A stretch of DNA of 20,583 nucleotides from Gryganskiella cystojenkinii. Lineage: Eukaryota; Mortierellomycota; Mortierellomycetes; Mortierellales; Mortierellaceae. A model generated the notes under the pieces. It made no database searches, was not told where the DNA came from, and saw nothing but the letters and a program-made list of their open reading frames with translations. Numbering within the stretch: position 1 is the first letter of the stretch; each line of letters begins with the position of its first letter. Below, one piece after another: positions 11,801 to 20,583 of the stretch. The stretch is from positions 3,386-23,968 of the forward strand of contig JAAAIG010000611.1 in the NCBI GenBank assembly GCA_015852425.1, given 5' to 3'. The position numbers and the translations under genes were made by a program.

Positions 11801-12068
11801 AGTCGCGCGGGGGAACGCCTCCCGCGACGAGGTTGTTGTAGTCGGTCGAGACTGTGACAACCAGGTGGAGGGCGGTAACCACGTAGTTGGTGCCGTCAAG
11901 CAGGCTGGAGTTCAGACCGGCCGTCCCGATGATGTCTCTGAACCGGCGCTGTTGTTCTTGGGTGGTCGTCCCGTCGTCATGACCCGCCACACTCGACCAG
12001 CAGTCTCGTCAACCCCCGTCCAGGAGGACGCCGCCAAAGAAGACAATGCCGACATCACTCATCCTTAA
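8845..12068 (+). CDS. Spt23/Mga2-like transcription factor with TIG and ankyrin domains
   Basis: Four exons (8845-8940, 9068-9165, 9312-9681, 9801-12068) join in frame to 943 residues; all introns are GT-AG (127, 146, 119 nt). In yeast, Spt23 and Mga2 are ER-anchored precursors, freed by the proteasome, that switch on the OLE1 desaturase gene. Residues about 66-262 match the family's N-terminal domain, including the CLRCAKRM pair of cysteines and the INCYCGHKQEKEGF motif after exon 4 begins. An Ala/Gln coiled segment (about 266-300) and a Ser/His/Gln-rich linker follow. The TIG (IPT) domain spans about 431-515 (SHLTPSSGPTRGGTLVTIHG) and two ankyrin repeats about 619-680 (GHTMLHLAV). No hydrophobic tail anchor is visible, unlike yeast Mga2/Spt23, and residues about 762-943 have different codon use. 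The family call is firm; whether it acts as a membrane sensor is open. Confidence 0.88.
11520..12068 (+). other. Anomalous C-terminal tail of the Spt23-like gene
   Basis: From about 11520 the sense frame changes character. GTA appears six times and CTA four times after about 11600, and CGG and GGG rise, although these codons are rare in the preceding exon sequence. On the opposite strand, 11990-11742 is open for 82 codons with mostly C/G third positions, as in the real genes here; its first codon is GTG, and upstream the same frame reaches an ATG at about 12062 interrupted by one TGA. This suggests a reversed fragment of another coding sequence captured as tail, or a region not translated as modelled. 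No domain is recognisable on either strand. Confidence 0.4.
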
Positions 12069-12320
12069 GTAACCTTACTTGACCGCGCATGTATGATATC
12101 GTGTCGTGAGAGGATCATGGAGAATATCTGTCGGCGCTGGTCGCCCAGAAATCTTTTTGATCCCTGTCTTCTTTTTATTTGAATACCCTCCTGTACTATA
12201 ACCAAAACCCCACAACCAAGCAATACGTGGCAACGTGGCAAACCCTTCTTCTTCATACTTTTGTAATTAGTAACGACTCATCCTTTTTTGTAACAACATA
12301 GTTTCTGTTCAGTTTCCCAA

Positions 12321-12326
12321 AATAAA
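12321..12326 (+). terminator. Poly(A) signal of the Spt23-like gene
   Basis: AATAAA lies about 250 bases after the stop at 12066-12068. The 480-bp convergent spacer 12069-12548 otherwise holds only A/T-rich 3' untranslated sequence for the two facing genes. Confidence 0.5.
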
Positions 12327-12428
12327 TCATCTCGAATTTGAAGAAACTCCTAGCGTCCATATGTCTGTCAGAATAAGAAACTAACATCGGATCAAATTGA
12401 TATTTAGATAATTTAATGCGCAAATATA

Positions 12429-12434
12429 TTTATT
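12429..12434 (-). terminator. Poly(A) signal of the ATP-citrate lyase gene
   Basis: Plus-strand tttatt reads AATAAA on the minus strand, about 115 bases after the stop codon at 12549-12551. Only about 100 bases separate it from the opposing signal at 12321, so the two transcripts probably end close together or overlap. Confidence 0.5.
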
Positions 12435-12548
12435 TCATTATGAAGAGAAGGAAAAGGAGGAGTAATTAACCAAAAGGGAAGAAGATAAAGAGAGTTTTCT
12501 CAAAAGTGAAAAAGGACAAAAAGAAAAGAAAATAAACACATTCCTCTT

Positions 12549-15500
12549 TTAGGCGGCCTTCTTGTTGATCGAGTCCAAGGAAGCAACGGTCCTTCCGAGC
12601 TCGTTACCGGGGGTAAGGTACGAGATGTCATCCCAAGGATGTCTGTAAAGACCTTGCTTCAACCTCTTCTGATCCAAGAAATGACCAATGAATCCGATCG
12701 TTCGTCCAAGGACAAAGAGACCGTTCAATGTGCCAATCTTGATGTATTCCTCAGCCTCCTCACGTGTGAACGCGTTTGAGTTCCTCAGGAGATCCACAAA
12801 CAAGATACCGATCGCGCCATCCACGTTCAAGATCAGGTTGTCCTTCTTGGAAGTCGTGATCGTCTCGACAGCGAGCGCATAATCCAAAACAGGGGTCGAG
12901 GGGAAATGCGCCTTAGCATAGTTCTTGATAATCTCGACACGCAAATCCGGGTTTGTACGCGACTTGATCTTGTGGCCAATACCGAGAATCAACTTGTTTT
13001 GCTTACGCATCGACGAAACAAACTCGCGAGGCGAGAGCGACTTGTCGTATGCAGACGAGAACTGTTCAGCTGCTCCGTCGAGCGCACCACCGAAACGATC
13101 ACCGATGGTCAAGAGACCAGCGCAAAGCGAGGACACGAGATCCTTACCGGCACGAGCAGTGACAATCGTGTTGTGCGCACCCGAGACCGCAGGACCGTGA
13201 TCAGCAGTGAGCATGAGCACCATCTCGATAAACTTGCAGGCGTAATCGGGAAGACGACGCTTGAACCACAAGAGCGAGAGAACACCACCAATACCGATAT
13301 CCTCCTTGAATACATCCGAGATACGCATACCGGCATAAAGAAGCTCCTGGCCACGGTCATCACAGATGGTCGACACGAACGAGGCAGGCTTACGAACGAG
13401 ACCCAACTCCTGAGCCCACGAGTAATCAATGGGAATCTTGGGCGTCTCTGGCTCGGGACGGACATGAATAATACCCTTCTTTACCAAGGTCTGATAAGTC
13501 TGACCCAAGACCAAAGGCAACTTTTCAAACGTCTCGGGAACAATGACACCGGCAGCACGGAGCGCACGGTTCTTAGCATCGGCCGTCTCCAAATCCGACT
13601 GGGCAAGCGCACCAGCGTGTCCGAACTGTACCTCGGTCGCAAACATCTTGGCGCAGGTACCAATACACCAGGCAATGACGGGCTTGCGAATCGTTCCGTT
13701 CTTGATCGCCTCACAGACTTTGTATTCCTCCACACCTCCGACCTCACCGAGCAAGACCAGCATCTTGCATCCGGGGTCCTTCTCATAACGCAACAAGTGA
13801 TCGATAAAGGTCGATCCGGGGTAACGATCGCCTCCAATGGCGACACCCTCATAGACACCATCGGTCGTACGTGAGATAATGTTGTTCAACTCGTTCGACA
13901 TTCCTCCAGACTTGGAGACATAGGCGACGGATCCGGCACGGTAAAGCTTGGACGAGACAATGTTGTCCATCATACCACCGGTGTTACCAATCTTGAAGCA
14001 ACCAGGCTTGATACCTCCAACAGTGGCAGGTCCAATCACCAAGACATTACGCTCCTTGGCCTCCCAGAGGATCTGACGTGCACGACGCTCAGGAACACCC
14101 TCGGCAATGATCGAGATGGTTCGGATTTGGTTCGAATGCTTAAAGATCTCCTTGGTCGAGTCATAGACGGAACGGCAAGAGGCAAAGTTTACGACTGTAT
14201 CAACCTCGGGGAACTTGGCAACGGCCTCATCCAAAGAGGTGAACACGGGCAAGAGAGTCTCCTTGGTGCCCCAGTAGAATTTCTGGACGTGAGCACCACC
14301 GAAAGGATAAACCATGGCAGCAACGGAGGGAACCTCACGCTTGCAGATGAAATCGAAATCAAGCATACCCTGGACAGCGCGAGGTTGCATACCATAGATG
14401 ATCGAACGGGTATGGGCCGTGAAAGGCGTGTTCTCGTCATGACCCGAGGTCTCAGACTCGGCGCCAGTCTGGTCTTGGAAATAAGTCATACGATCCTCCA
14501 AAGGTGGAGGAGAAGAGGCACGCGAACCGGGGTTCATGGGCGTAGTGTTTCCCAGAAGCTGATCCTGAAGCAAGTTACCCGACGAAAGAGGAGTGTTGGG
14601 GGTCGCAGCACCAGACTGACCCAATCCAGATGTCTTGCCGGTTAAAGCCAAGGGCACAATCTCGGTAATATGAGTCTCCGGTCCAAAGACCTGAATCTCG
14701 ACACCCAAGGTCTCACCCAACTGACGCATGGAGCGAAGACCCTCCTGGTAGTTGGGACCACCGCGACGAACAAAGATGCGGACCTTGTGAGAGATCAGGG
14801 GTTGCTTAAATTCTGTCAACGCACGAACGATACCCTTGAAGGTCGAGGCGACGTTGGTAAAATTGGCAATACCACCTCCAATAATCAAAACCTTTCCAAG
14901 AGGATGAGGGGTAGCCGAACGGGTCATGAGATCCAAGATTGTCTTGGCGTACTCGTACGTCTGAGTCTCTGTGGGTGCACCAGAGTACTCTCCATAGTTG
15001 GCCAACTCGTTCGCCTGACCAAGAGCAGCAATGGCATCACTATTTTAGAGAGGGTGGAGTAGCGAGGAGAACAGAGCCAAAAAAAATACAGAGGACGGGA
15101 ATTGGACGGGTTAATTATTCTATTCGTCAATCAAACCGGCAAAAAATAGCCCAACATTGCCGGGCGAGAGTGGCATGATTTCAATCATTAACGCGACGAT
15201 GAATACCCCAACAACAACAACGAAAAAAAAGGTTAAAGTGAACATTGACAAACATATGTTCTTTTACCTGTAAACGACAGAGGCTCCACCACCAGCGACC
15301 ATGGTCCAGATACGACCATCCTTGTTCAAGATCGTCAACTTGAGGGAAGCACCAGTCTTGGAATCCAATTCCTGAACATAAGCCTCTTCCTTGGTCAACT
15401 CACGTCCAAAGGGTGCAGGAAAGTCCAATGGTGGACCGGCATCAACGCCTTGAGTACCAGCAGCGACCAATCCAATGTTTTGAGGTGCACGCGCAAAAGC

Positions 15501-16410
15501 CCACTTGGGTCCAGCCTCGAATTCAGCAGTCTGATCCACCTTGGCAGCGAGATCGAGATAGTAGACCTGAGCAGGGTGCTCGGGGGTAGGATCCAAGACG
15601 ACCAGGGGGTTGATCTCCAAGTACGTAAAGTGAAGGTCAACGTAGACGGCATAAAGACGGGCAATGAAATCGACCAAGACATCGTGCTTGGCAGCGGGGA
15701 CATGCGTCAAAAGCGTCGACTGGATCGAGGCTGGGGTAGGGAAGGCATGGTTAACCTTAACCTGAAGCTTCAAAGCCTTGGCATCAACATCGCCAACCTC
15801 GATACCTCCCTCGTGTGTGAACAGGATGTTGTCACCATCACGGTCAGAGTTGATGCAAATATAGTACTCAGTGTTGGCGGGGTGAGGAATGAAAGGCTCG
15901 ACCAAGAAGGTCTTGAGGACACCTGGGACAGAGTCGACCTAAGAAAACAAAATGCATAAATGTCTACATTCCTCGTAACTGAAAAAAACAGGCGCATAGC
16001 AGTATCAACGAATGAACAAATCCCAAACAACACAAAACACTTACGACAACATCCTTGCCAGCGTGTGCAGCGATCCAGGTGCGAACCTCGGCCCAGTCAG
16101 CGTTCAACAACAAAAGACCACTCTTGCCACGACGCTTGATCAACTGATCGGGCTTGGCGACCAACTTGGAGGTCAACAACCAGGGGTGGGTCTGTTCGAG
16201 ACGATCGAGCAAGACCTGGACGTGTTGGGTAAAAACGGCCTTGTCCGTGTTCAAGAACGAGGTATCGATCGCAACATGGGCCAGACGCGTAGCAGGCTGG
16301 ACAAACTTGGATCCAGTCGCAGAGGTACCAGTTGCGGGGACAGGCGTTCTCAAGAGCCAGTGGGCCAACAACAGCTTTCCGTCATACTCGCGAACAGCTT
16401 TGGCAGACAT
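12549..16410 (-). CDS. ACLY: ATP-citrate lyase, single-polypeptide form
   Basis: Exons 16410-16045, 15938-15268 and 15039-12549 join in frame to 1175 residues; introns are GT-AG (106 and 228 nt), and the second splits a Ser codon in the conserved VVYS-D stretch. The start [12 protein letters not shown] matches the family N-terminus. The enzyme cleaves citrate with ATP and CoA to acetyl-CoA and oxaloacetate in the cytosol, feeding fatty-acid and sterol synthesis. Order: ATP-grasp/CoA-ligase beta-like part ([26 protein letters not shown]), citrate-binding part ([23 protein letters not shown]), a Ser/Thr/Pro linker (about 480-557), CoA-binding part ([20 protein letters not shown]) and the phosphohistidine site EVQFGHAGA (His about 820). 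The C-terminal citrate-synthase-like module follows ([31 protein letters not shown]). Length is slightly above the animal enzyme because of the linker and N-terminal insertions. All signature motifs are intact. Confidence 0.97.
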
Positions 16411-16530
16411 GATGAAGGAGAAGGGCGGGAAAGAATTATATGTACAAAATAAAATAGGAGGCGGAAAAAAAAGCAGAGGAAAGAGAGTGTGTTGTATGTG
16501 TCGCCTTTTTGTAATGGGTTTTAAGAAATT

Positions 16531-16547
16531 GAGAGAGAGAGAGAGAG
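16531..16547. repeat. (GA)n microsatellite in the lyase leader
   Basis: An uninterrupted GA dinucleotide run, CT on the transcribed strand, about 120 bases upstream of the ATG at 16410. Such pyrimidine tracts are frequent upstream of highly expressed fungal genes, so a core-promoter or leader role is possible. Confidence 0.7.
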
Positions 16548-18165
16548 TACACAAAGTTAATAAGACCTGGTAACAAACGAGAGCAAAAGAGAAGGAGAGA
16601 GGGGGGAAGGAGAATGCTGTGTGCGCAGATGTAATGGAGCCCAAAATGTTGTCAAACAATGCGCAGAAATGCTGATCAGCTCCAAAAGGTCTTTTCTAGT
16701 CTTCCATTCCAATCACTAGAAGGTATGCATTTAGTGACCATGAGCAACTTTGCACGACCGGGATGAACCGGGAAGTGACTTGAGAGACAAAAAAAAAGTG
16801 AGCAACAGGGAATGAAGGGGAGGCACCCAAATGGTTCAGGTTCAACTTTTGGCCACAAGTGGTGCCTGCAATTGCCCTTTGTGTCTGTGTCCTTTATTTT
16901 ATTTTTTCCCACAGGGTCCACGGTGTGCACACGAATGAAAAGAATGAATGAACGTCGATAGCGAGAAGGGGCACCCTGTTACATGTTGGTATTGCATGTC
17001 CATGAAGGCACAGAGAGCACAGAGAGCGTCTTCCTTACCTTTTTTTGGTATCTCCTGTTGGGTTGGGTGCGACAAAGATAGAAGGACAAAAGAAGAAATA
17101 AAAAAGGTGTCTGAGGAACGACGGCGAGAAGGGCGATTTGTTCTTCGAGAAACGGAGCTGGCGAGTGGCCGTCACAGGCCGATCTGAGAGAAAGAAATCA
17201 TGTGACCTTTTGGGGGTCTATATAATTTCTGAAGAAACGCGGCGGTGATTGCATGGAGACTCTTTTTTCTTTTCCATTCAACGACTCGAGGGACAGGATA
17301 CACAGCAGGACAGCAGGGAGCATGCAAGGCTAAGGTAATCACCAGCAACCTTACTCGATGCAAAGGATTACCATCGAGATCCATTGGACATTTAATCGTG
17401 ATAATGATTACAACTATTTCAGTTAATCTGAGCCATAACCAGCAAAGGACCAACAACGTGCATCAAGGAATGAACAAGCAGTCAATTTTCAAAGTGTCCT
17501 TAACAAGATTAAACTGTAATGGATTCGAGAAGAAGAGGGTGGCATTTGGCAGTGGCGTAGTTCTCTCAGTTGGCGGTATCATCCATCATGTCCATGTTGA
17601 CTCTAGTCTCCAGCGATCCTTTTTGCTTGTTTGCTCCTTTTTCTCCTCAACGAAAAAAGAATGAACAGAGTAAAAGGGGATGCTTTTTGGCGTCTTTGAT
17701 GATCGATATCTGCTTGAACTTGTAATCGCACCCTCCAACATATGCTCCTTCTTGTAACATTCTCATTTCTTCGGTTTTGGTCTTGATGACACCTCTTTGG
17801 ACGACTGCTTTGTTCTATCACCTTCTTGTTGCACTCGGCTTGGTTCTCCCTGTTTCTTGTGCCACTGATATCAACAGGCACCGAATGAATCACCTTCTTT
17901 CCAAATCCCAAAAGCTTCCTAATTTTTTTTCCTGGGACTGAGCCAAAGATTTTTAATACGACTCTTTTTCTGTTTTGTCCAAACCCTGGAATAGGCAACA
18001 ACAAGCTCGATGATTTACACAATTAAAAACCTTTCAATATGAATAAAAAAAAATATCAAAAAGAGGACACTACTATTGTCTATGGTCTCCAGTTTGGTTC
18101 ACTCCAGTTCTTTCCTGAACTACAACAAAAGCATAAATGAGAAGGAAGATTGTCTGTAAATGTTA

Positions 18166-18171
18166 TTTATT
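18166..18171 (-). terminator. Poly(A) signal of the bL31m gene
   Basis: Plus-strand tttatt reads AATAAA on the minus strand, about 160 bases after the bL31m stop at 18330-18332. Confidence 0.45.
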
Positions 18172-18329
18172 TTGCTGGGGTAGAATGGGGAACTGACGAC
18201 AGTCCAAAATGGTCGAGTCCGTCACCAGGATCTCCTGTTTGAATGCTATGTGATATGGGTTGGGATAGGGGAATTCCCGATCTATGTTGTCGCTTTGTGT
18301 CTCTAGGAAAAAGAAGTTCGGAGACAGGT

Positions 18330-18785
18330 TTACTTCTTCTTCTTGCCCTTGCCGGCGTTTTGTGGGGTGGCCTGAGCAATCTGCTTGGCGGTCAGGGCCT
18401 TTCTGTCGACATCACCTCCATCGGCGAATTCCAAATCGCCGAATCCGTCCATGTCACCGAACTTCTTGGCGAATTTAGAGAGCTGACCAGAGTCATCGTT
18501 CGAGGCATTGCCTCGCATTTCAGGGTTCCAGAGAGGATGGTTACGGGTGTCACGGGTCAAGCGGATCTGGGGGCGAGGGCTCGGTGTCCGGAGAGTAAAG
18601 GTCGCACCGTTGGAGAGGACGATGGTTTGGTCAAAGAGCTCGGGTGTACGGGTGACATAGTCTGTGGAGGTGGCGGTCGAGGAAGTAGAGGAGGACTTGT
18701 AGCGGATGATTGAGAGTGAGGTGATGCGAGGGACAGACGAGGCGGTCCTTGAGAGAGGGGCCAATGACCGTGAGAGGAGAGACAT
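18330..18785 (-). CDS. Mitochondrial large-subunit ribosomal protein bL31m
   Basis: An intron-less frame of 151 residues. The first about 30 residues (MSLLSRSLAPLSRTASSVPR...RYK) are rich in Arg and Ser with no acidic residue, a typical mitochondrial targeting sequence. The following core TIVLSNGATFTLRTPSPRPQ and the LTRDTRNHPLWNP motif match the fungal mitochondrial form of bacterial L31 (yeast Mrpl36 family). The remainder is Asp/Gly-rich and ends in a basic KGKKKK tail. It should be part of the mitoribosome large subunit. I chose ATG 18785 because the targeting sequence begins there; an in-frame ATG at 18965 without intervening stops would add 60 residues of unlike composition. It is divergent from the next gene, with which it shares a promoter region. 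Confidence 0.82.
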   Translation of the reverse strand: MSLLSRSLAPLSRTASSVPRITSLSIIRYKSSSTSSTATSTDYVTRTPELFDQTIVLSNGATFTLRTPSPRPQIRLTRDTRNHPLWNPEMRGNASNDDSGQLSKFAKKFGDMDGFGDLEFADGGDVDRKALTAKQIAQATPQNAGKGKKKK

Positions 18786-19154
18786 GGTTGTGTGTCTATG
18801 TATATATGATGGATGTGTGTGCGAGGAAGAGTGGAGGTGATAATAGTCCGAGTCGATTTGTTGTTTCGCTTTGTGAATGAAAATGCACAAAGACGACTTG
18901 ATGAATGCTCTTGCCTCTCCTTCCTTCGGACTGCACACTGCCAAACAGACACTGTTGTTGTTCATTTTCGCCCTGGATTCCCGCTCAGCCACGGATCAGC
19001 GTATATTTAGCAGTCCCATTGATCTGGTCACGTGTATGGTTCAGGGACTCGAACTTGCTCGAGTGCGTCCATTCTCTTCAATTTACCATTCATTCCTCGA
19101 CACATTACATCACGCAAAAGCCTCCACATTCCCTCATCAACAACCCACTCACGG
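18786..19154. promoter_or_regulatory. Bidirectional promoter between bL31m and the PAC4-like gene
   Basis: A 369-bp spacer separates two divergent ATGs (18785 minus, 19155 plus). It includes a perfect CACGTG palindrome at 19029-19034 within GGTCACGTG, an E-box of the kind bound by fungal bHLH factors such as Cbf1. CT/CA-rich leader-like sequence runs to both starts. Shared control is inference from position. Confidence 0.5.
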
Positions 19155-19874
19155 ATGACAACATTCACTCCAGCGCCCCAGGCGGCACCACGCCTCAAGA
19201 TCTACAGACAGACCCATGTAAACCAGATTGGCATGTCTGCAACCGTACAAGTCACGGTCATGGACGCGTCCTACTGGGTCTGGATTTCCGTCAGGACTCA
19301 GGGTGAAGTCATGGACGGGACAGACTTACATCTCGTCAGACCAGAAGAGATGCGCCAAGATGGTTCAGACCCCTCGAGATCCTTTGGAGACATGGCCATA
19401 TCTATGCCACCCACAAAATTCCAAAAGGTAAACATCAGCCAATTGCTTTCCTTGAGGACATATCTAGATGTACCAGCAAACTTACGCCGCCACAACATTC
19501 CTTTTTTTTTTTTTTTACCTAGGAACCCGCATGTGTCAAGCTGACAGGAAACAGGATCGATGAAACTGCTCTCCGCATGGCTATGCGCTTTGGTATGTTG
19601 ATATGATGCATAGTCTTGAGAAACGAATATACGATCAAACCTATCTGCTACTCGGATAGTTTCAATTGACTCACAATTTTCAAAAAACACTCTCTTTCAC
19701 TGTCTAATAGCAATGCGGTTCAAGCGCCAATTCATCATCAACCTCGACGCAGAGAACCCTCGACAAAACGAAATGGCATGCACATATGGCGAGAAACGAG
19801 CTTTGGCTATGCTTGTCGAAATCGAGGAGATCGAGTCCGCACTCAGGGCAACAGAAGGACTCGATGATCAATAA
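19155..19874 (+). CDS. Proteasome assembly chaperone 4 (PAC4/PSMG4)-like protein
   Basis: Exons 19155-19427, 19523-19592 and 19711-19874 join in frame to 168 residues; introns are GT-AG (95 and 118 nt), and the first ends in a long T run before acctag. Residues about 20-50 (NQIGMSATVQVTVMDASYWVWISV) resemble the PAC4 strand pattern of a hydrophobic strand followed by W-V/I. SFGDMAISMPP and then ALRMAMRFAMRFKRQFIINLD match the family's GDLA-like and A..LA.R..KQVFVS-like segments, ending in a helix of EEIESAL type. PAC4 works with PAC3 to assemble the proteasome alpha ring in the cytosol and nucleus. The family is short and divergent, so the assignment rests on pattern and length; human PAC4 is slightly shorter (about 120). 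ATG 19155 is the first in frame. Confidence 0.68.
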
Positions 19875-19876
19875 AT

Positions 19877-19886
19877 AATAAATAAA
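19877..19886 (+). terminator. Poly(A) signals of the PAC4-like gene
   Basis: Overlapping AATAAA words begin almost at the stop codon (19872-19874) and continue to 19886. The convergent spacer to the eL8 stop is only 151 bases. Confidence 0.4.
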
Positions 19887-19940
19887 AAAACGAGAATCGA
19901 AGCAATGAACTTTTGGATATCAAAATATCAAGCGAGATAT

Positions 19941-19946
19941 TTTATT
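19941..19946 (-). terminator. Poly(A) signal of the eL8 gene
   Basis: Plus-strand tttatt reads AATAAA on the minus strand, about 80 bases after the eL8 stop at 20026-20028. Confidence 0.45.
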
Positions 19947-20025
19947 TCATCATAATATATACAGCGCTAGAAAGTGCTAACATCCATTAGTGGTTTTCCG
20001 CTCAAATGTAAAAAAAAAGGATTCT

Positions 20026-20583
20026 TTACAAAGAGTTCTTGACGGCAGAGGCACGCTTGGCCATCTTCATGTTGGACTTGAAGCCCATGAGTCCACCACC
20101 CCAAGCCTTGCGAGCAGTCTCGTTCTTCTCGGTGTAGTTGGACTTGATGGCAGAGATCAAGGAGGCGAGCTCAGCCTTGTCCTCGGCCTTGGTCTCGGTG
20201 AAAGCCAAAGCGGTGGCAGTCTTCTTGTGAACGACAGTTCCGAGACGAGCCTTGCCCTTGACAATGCAGTATGGGATACCCATCTTGCGGCAGAGAGCGG
20301 GCAACCAGACAACAACCTCAATGGGGTCAACATCATCAGCAATGACGACGAGGGAAGCCTTCTTGGCTTCGACCAAAGCGGTGATGTGGTTGATACCGTA
20401 CTTGACGACGAAGGGCTTCTTAGAAGCATCCTTCTCACCCTTCTCGACCTGAGCGGCGGCAGCAGCGGTCAAACGCTCCTTCTTCTCAATACGGGTCTCG
20501 GGGCGGTACTTGTTGACGAGCTTGAACAACTGGGTGGCAGTGTTCTTGTCCAAGACCTGGGTGAACTGGTTCAAAGCTGGGGG
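20026..20583 (-). CDS. RPL8: 60S ribosomal protein eL8 (L7A/L8), N-terminus beyond right edge
   Basis: The frame is open from the right edge to the stop at 20026-20028, giving 185 residues, without a start. It opens with [21 protein letters not shown] and contains [14 protein letters not shown], both typical of eL8. The L7Ae RNA-binding fold follows: [38 protein letters not shown] and [14 protein letters not shown]. It ends in a basic tail with [11 protein letters not shown]. Yeast eL8 has about 256 residues, so roughly 70 are missing on the right. The protein binds rRNA in the large cytosolic subunit. Third positions are strongly C/G-ended, as expected for a highly expressed gene. It converges with the PAC4-like gene. 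Confidence 0.96.
   Translation of the reverse strand, partial: PPALNQFTQVLDKNTATQLFKLVNKYRPETRIEKKERLTAAAAAQVEKGEKDASKKPFVVKYGINHITALVEAKKASLVVIADDVDPIEVVVWLPALCRKMGIPYCIVKGKARLGTVVHKKTATALAFTETKAEDKAELASLISAIKSNYTEKNETARKAWGGGLMGFKSNMKMAKRASAVKNSL

Larger units (their letters stand above)
16411..18329. other. Intergenic region between ATP-citrate lyase and bL31m
   Basis: This holds the upstream region of the minus-strand lyase gene and the 3' flank of bL31m. The lyase leader is pyrimidine-rich on the minus strand, with a (GA)n tract at 16531-16547. A ctatataattt word occurs at about 17218-17228. A minus-strand frame at 17603-18022 (139 codons) has no ATG and AT-rich codon use unlike the neighbours, so I do not call it. 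I see no RNA gene. Confidence 0.5.

Noticed and set aside
12906..13874. 322-codon open frame on the plus strand
   Set aside because: It is the antisense shadow of the strongly conserved ATP-citrate lyase exon; it has no domain of its own.
17603..18022. 139-codon minus-strand frame between ATP-citrate lyase and bL31m
   Set aside because: No ATG within it, AT-rich codons unlike the neighbours, and no recognisable domain.

Overview
The window looks like nuclear DNA from a filamentous, early-diverging fungus, most likely Mucoromycota or Mortierellomycotina. Genes are split by short GT-AG introns (95-228 nt), some proteins carry poly-Q/S/T tracts, and ATP-citrate lyase is one long polypeptide rather than the two subunits of most ascomycetes. 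An Spt23/Mga2-type regulator also points to fungi. The exact taxon is inference; no rRNA or other marker is present.

Layout, left to right. (1) A low-complexity Q/S/T/P-rich reading frame on the minus strand runs from an ATG at 1376 off the left edge with 458 uninterrupted codons. (2) Positions 1377-8844 are about 7.5 kb without any gene I can support. The plus strand is strongly purine-rich up to about 3.8 kb, and there are microsatellites, an 18-bp tandem repeat and scattered A/T runs. (3) On the plus strand, 8845-12068 holds a four-exon Spt23/Mga2-like transcription factor (943 aa) with TIG and ankyrin domains but no visible membrane anchor and a compositionally odd C-terminal tail. (4) On the minus strand, 12549-16410 holds a three-exon ATP-citrate lyase (1175 aa), tail-to-tail with the regulator. 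(5) About 1.9 kb follows without a supportable gene. (6) The mitochondrial ribosomal protein bL31m (minus) and a proteasome-assembly chaperone 4-like protein (plus, three exons) are divergent over a 369-bp shared promoter that contains a CACGTG palindrome. (7) Ribosomal protein eL8 (minus) runs off the right edge and converges on the chaperone gene.

Two genes concern lipid supply: ATP-citrate lyase makes cytosolic acetyl-CoA for fatty-acid and sterol synthesis, and Spt23/Mga2 proteins control fatty-acid desaturase expression in yeast. The right-hand cluster is housekeeping (mitochondrial translation, proteasome assembly, cytosolic translation). I found no transposon with intact coding sequence, no tRNA or rRNA, and no clear candidate for a wholly new system. 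The best leads are the anomalous tail of the Spt23-like protein and the long unannotated regulator-like frame with its very large upstream region.
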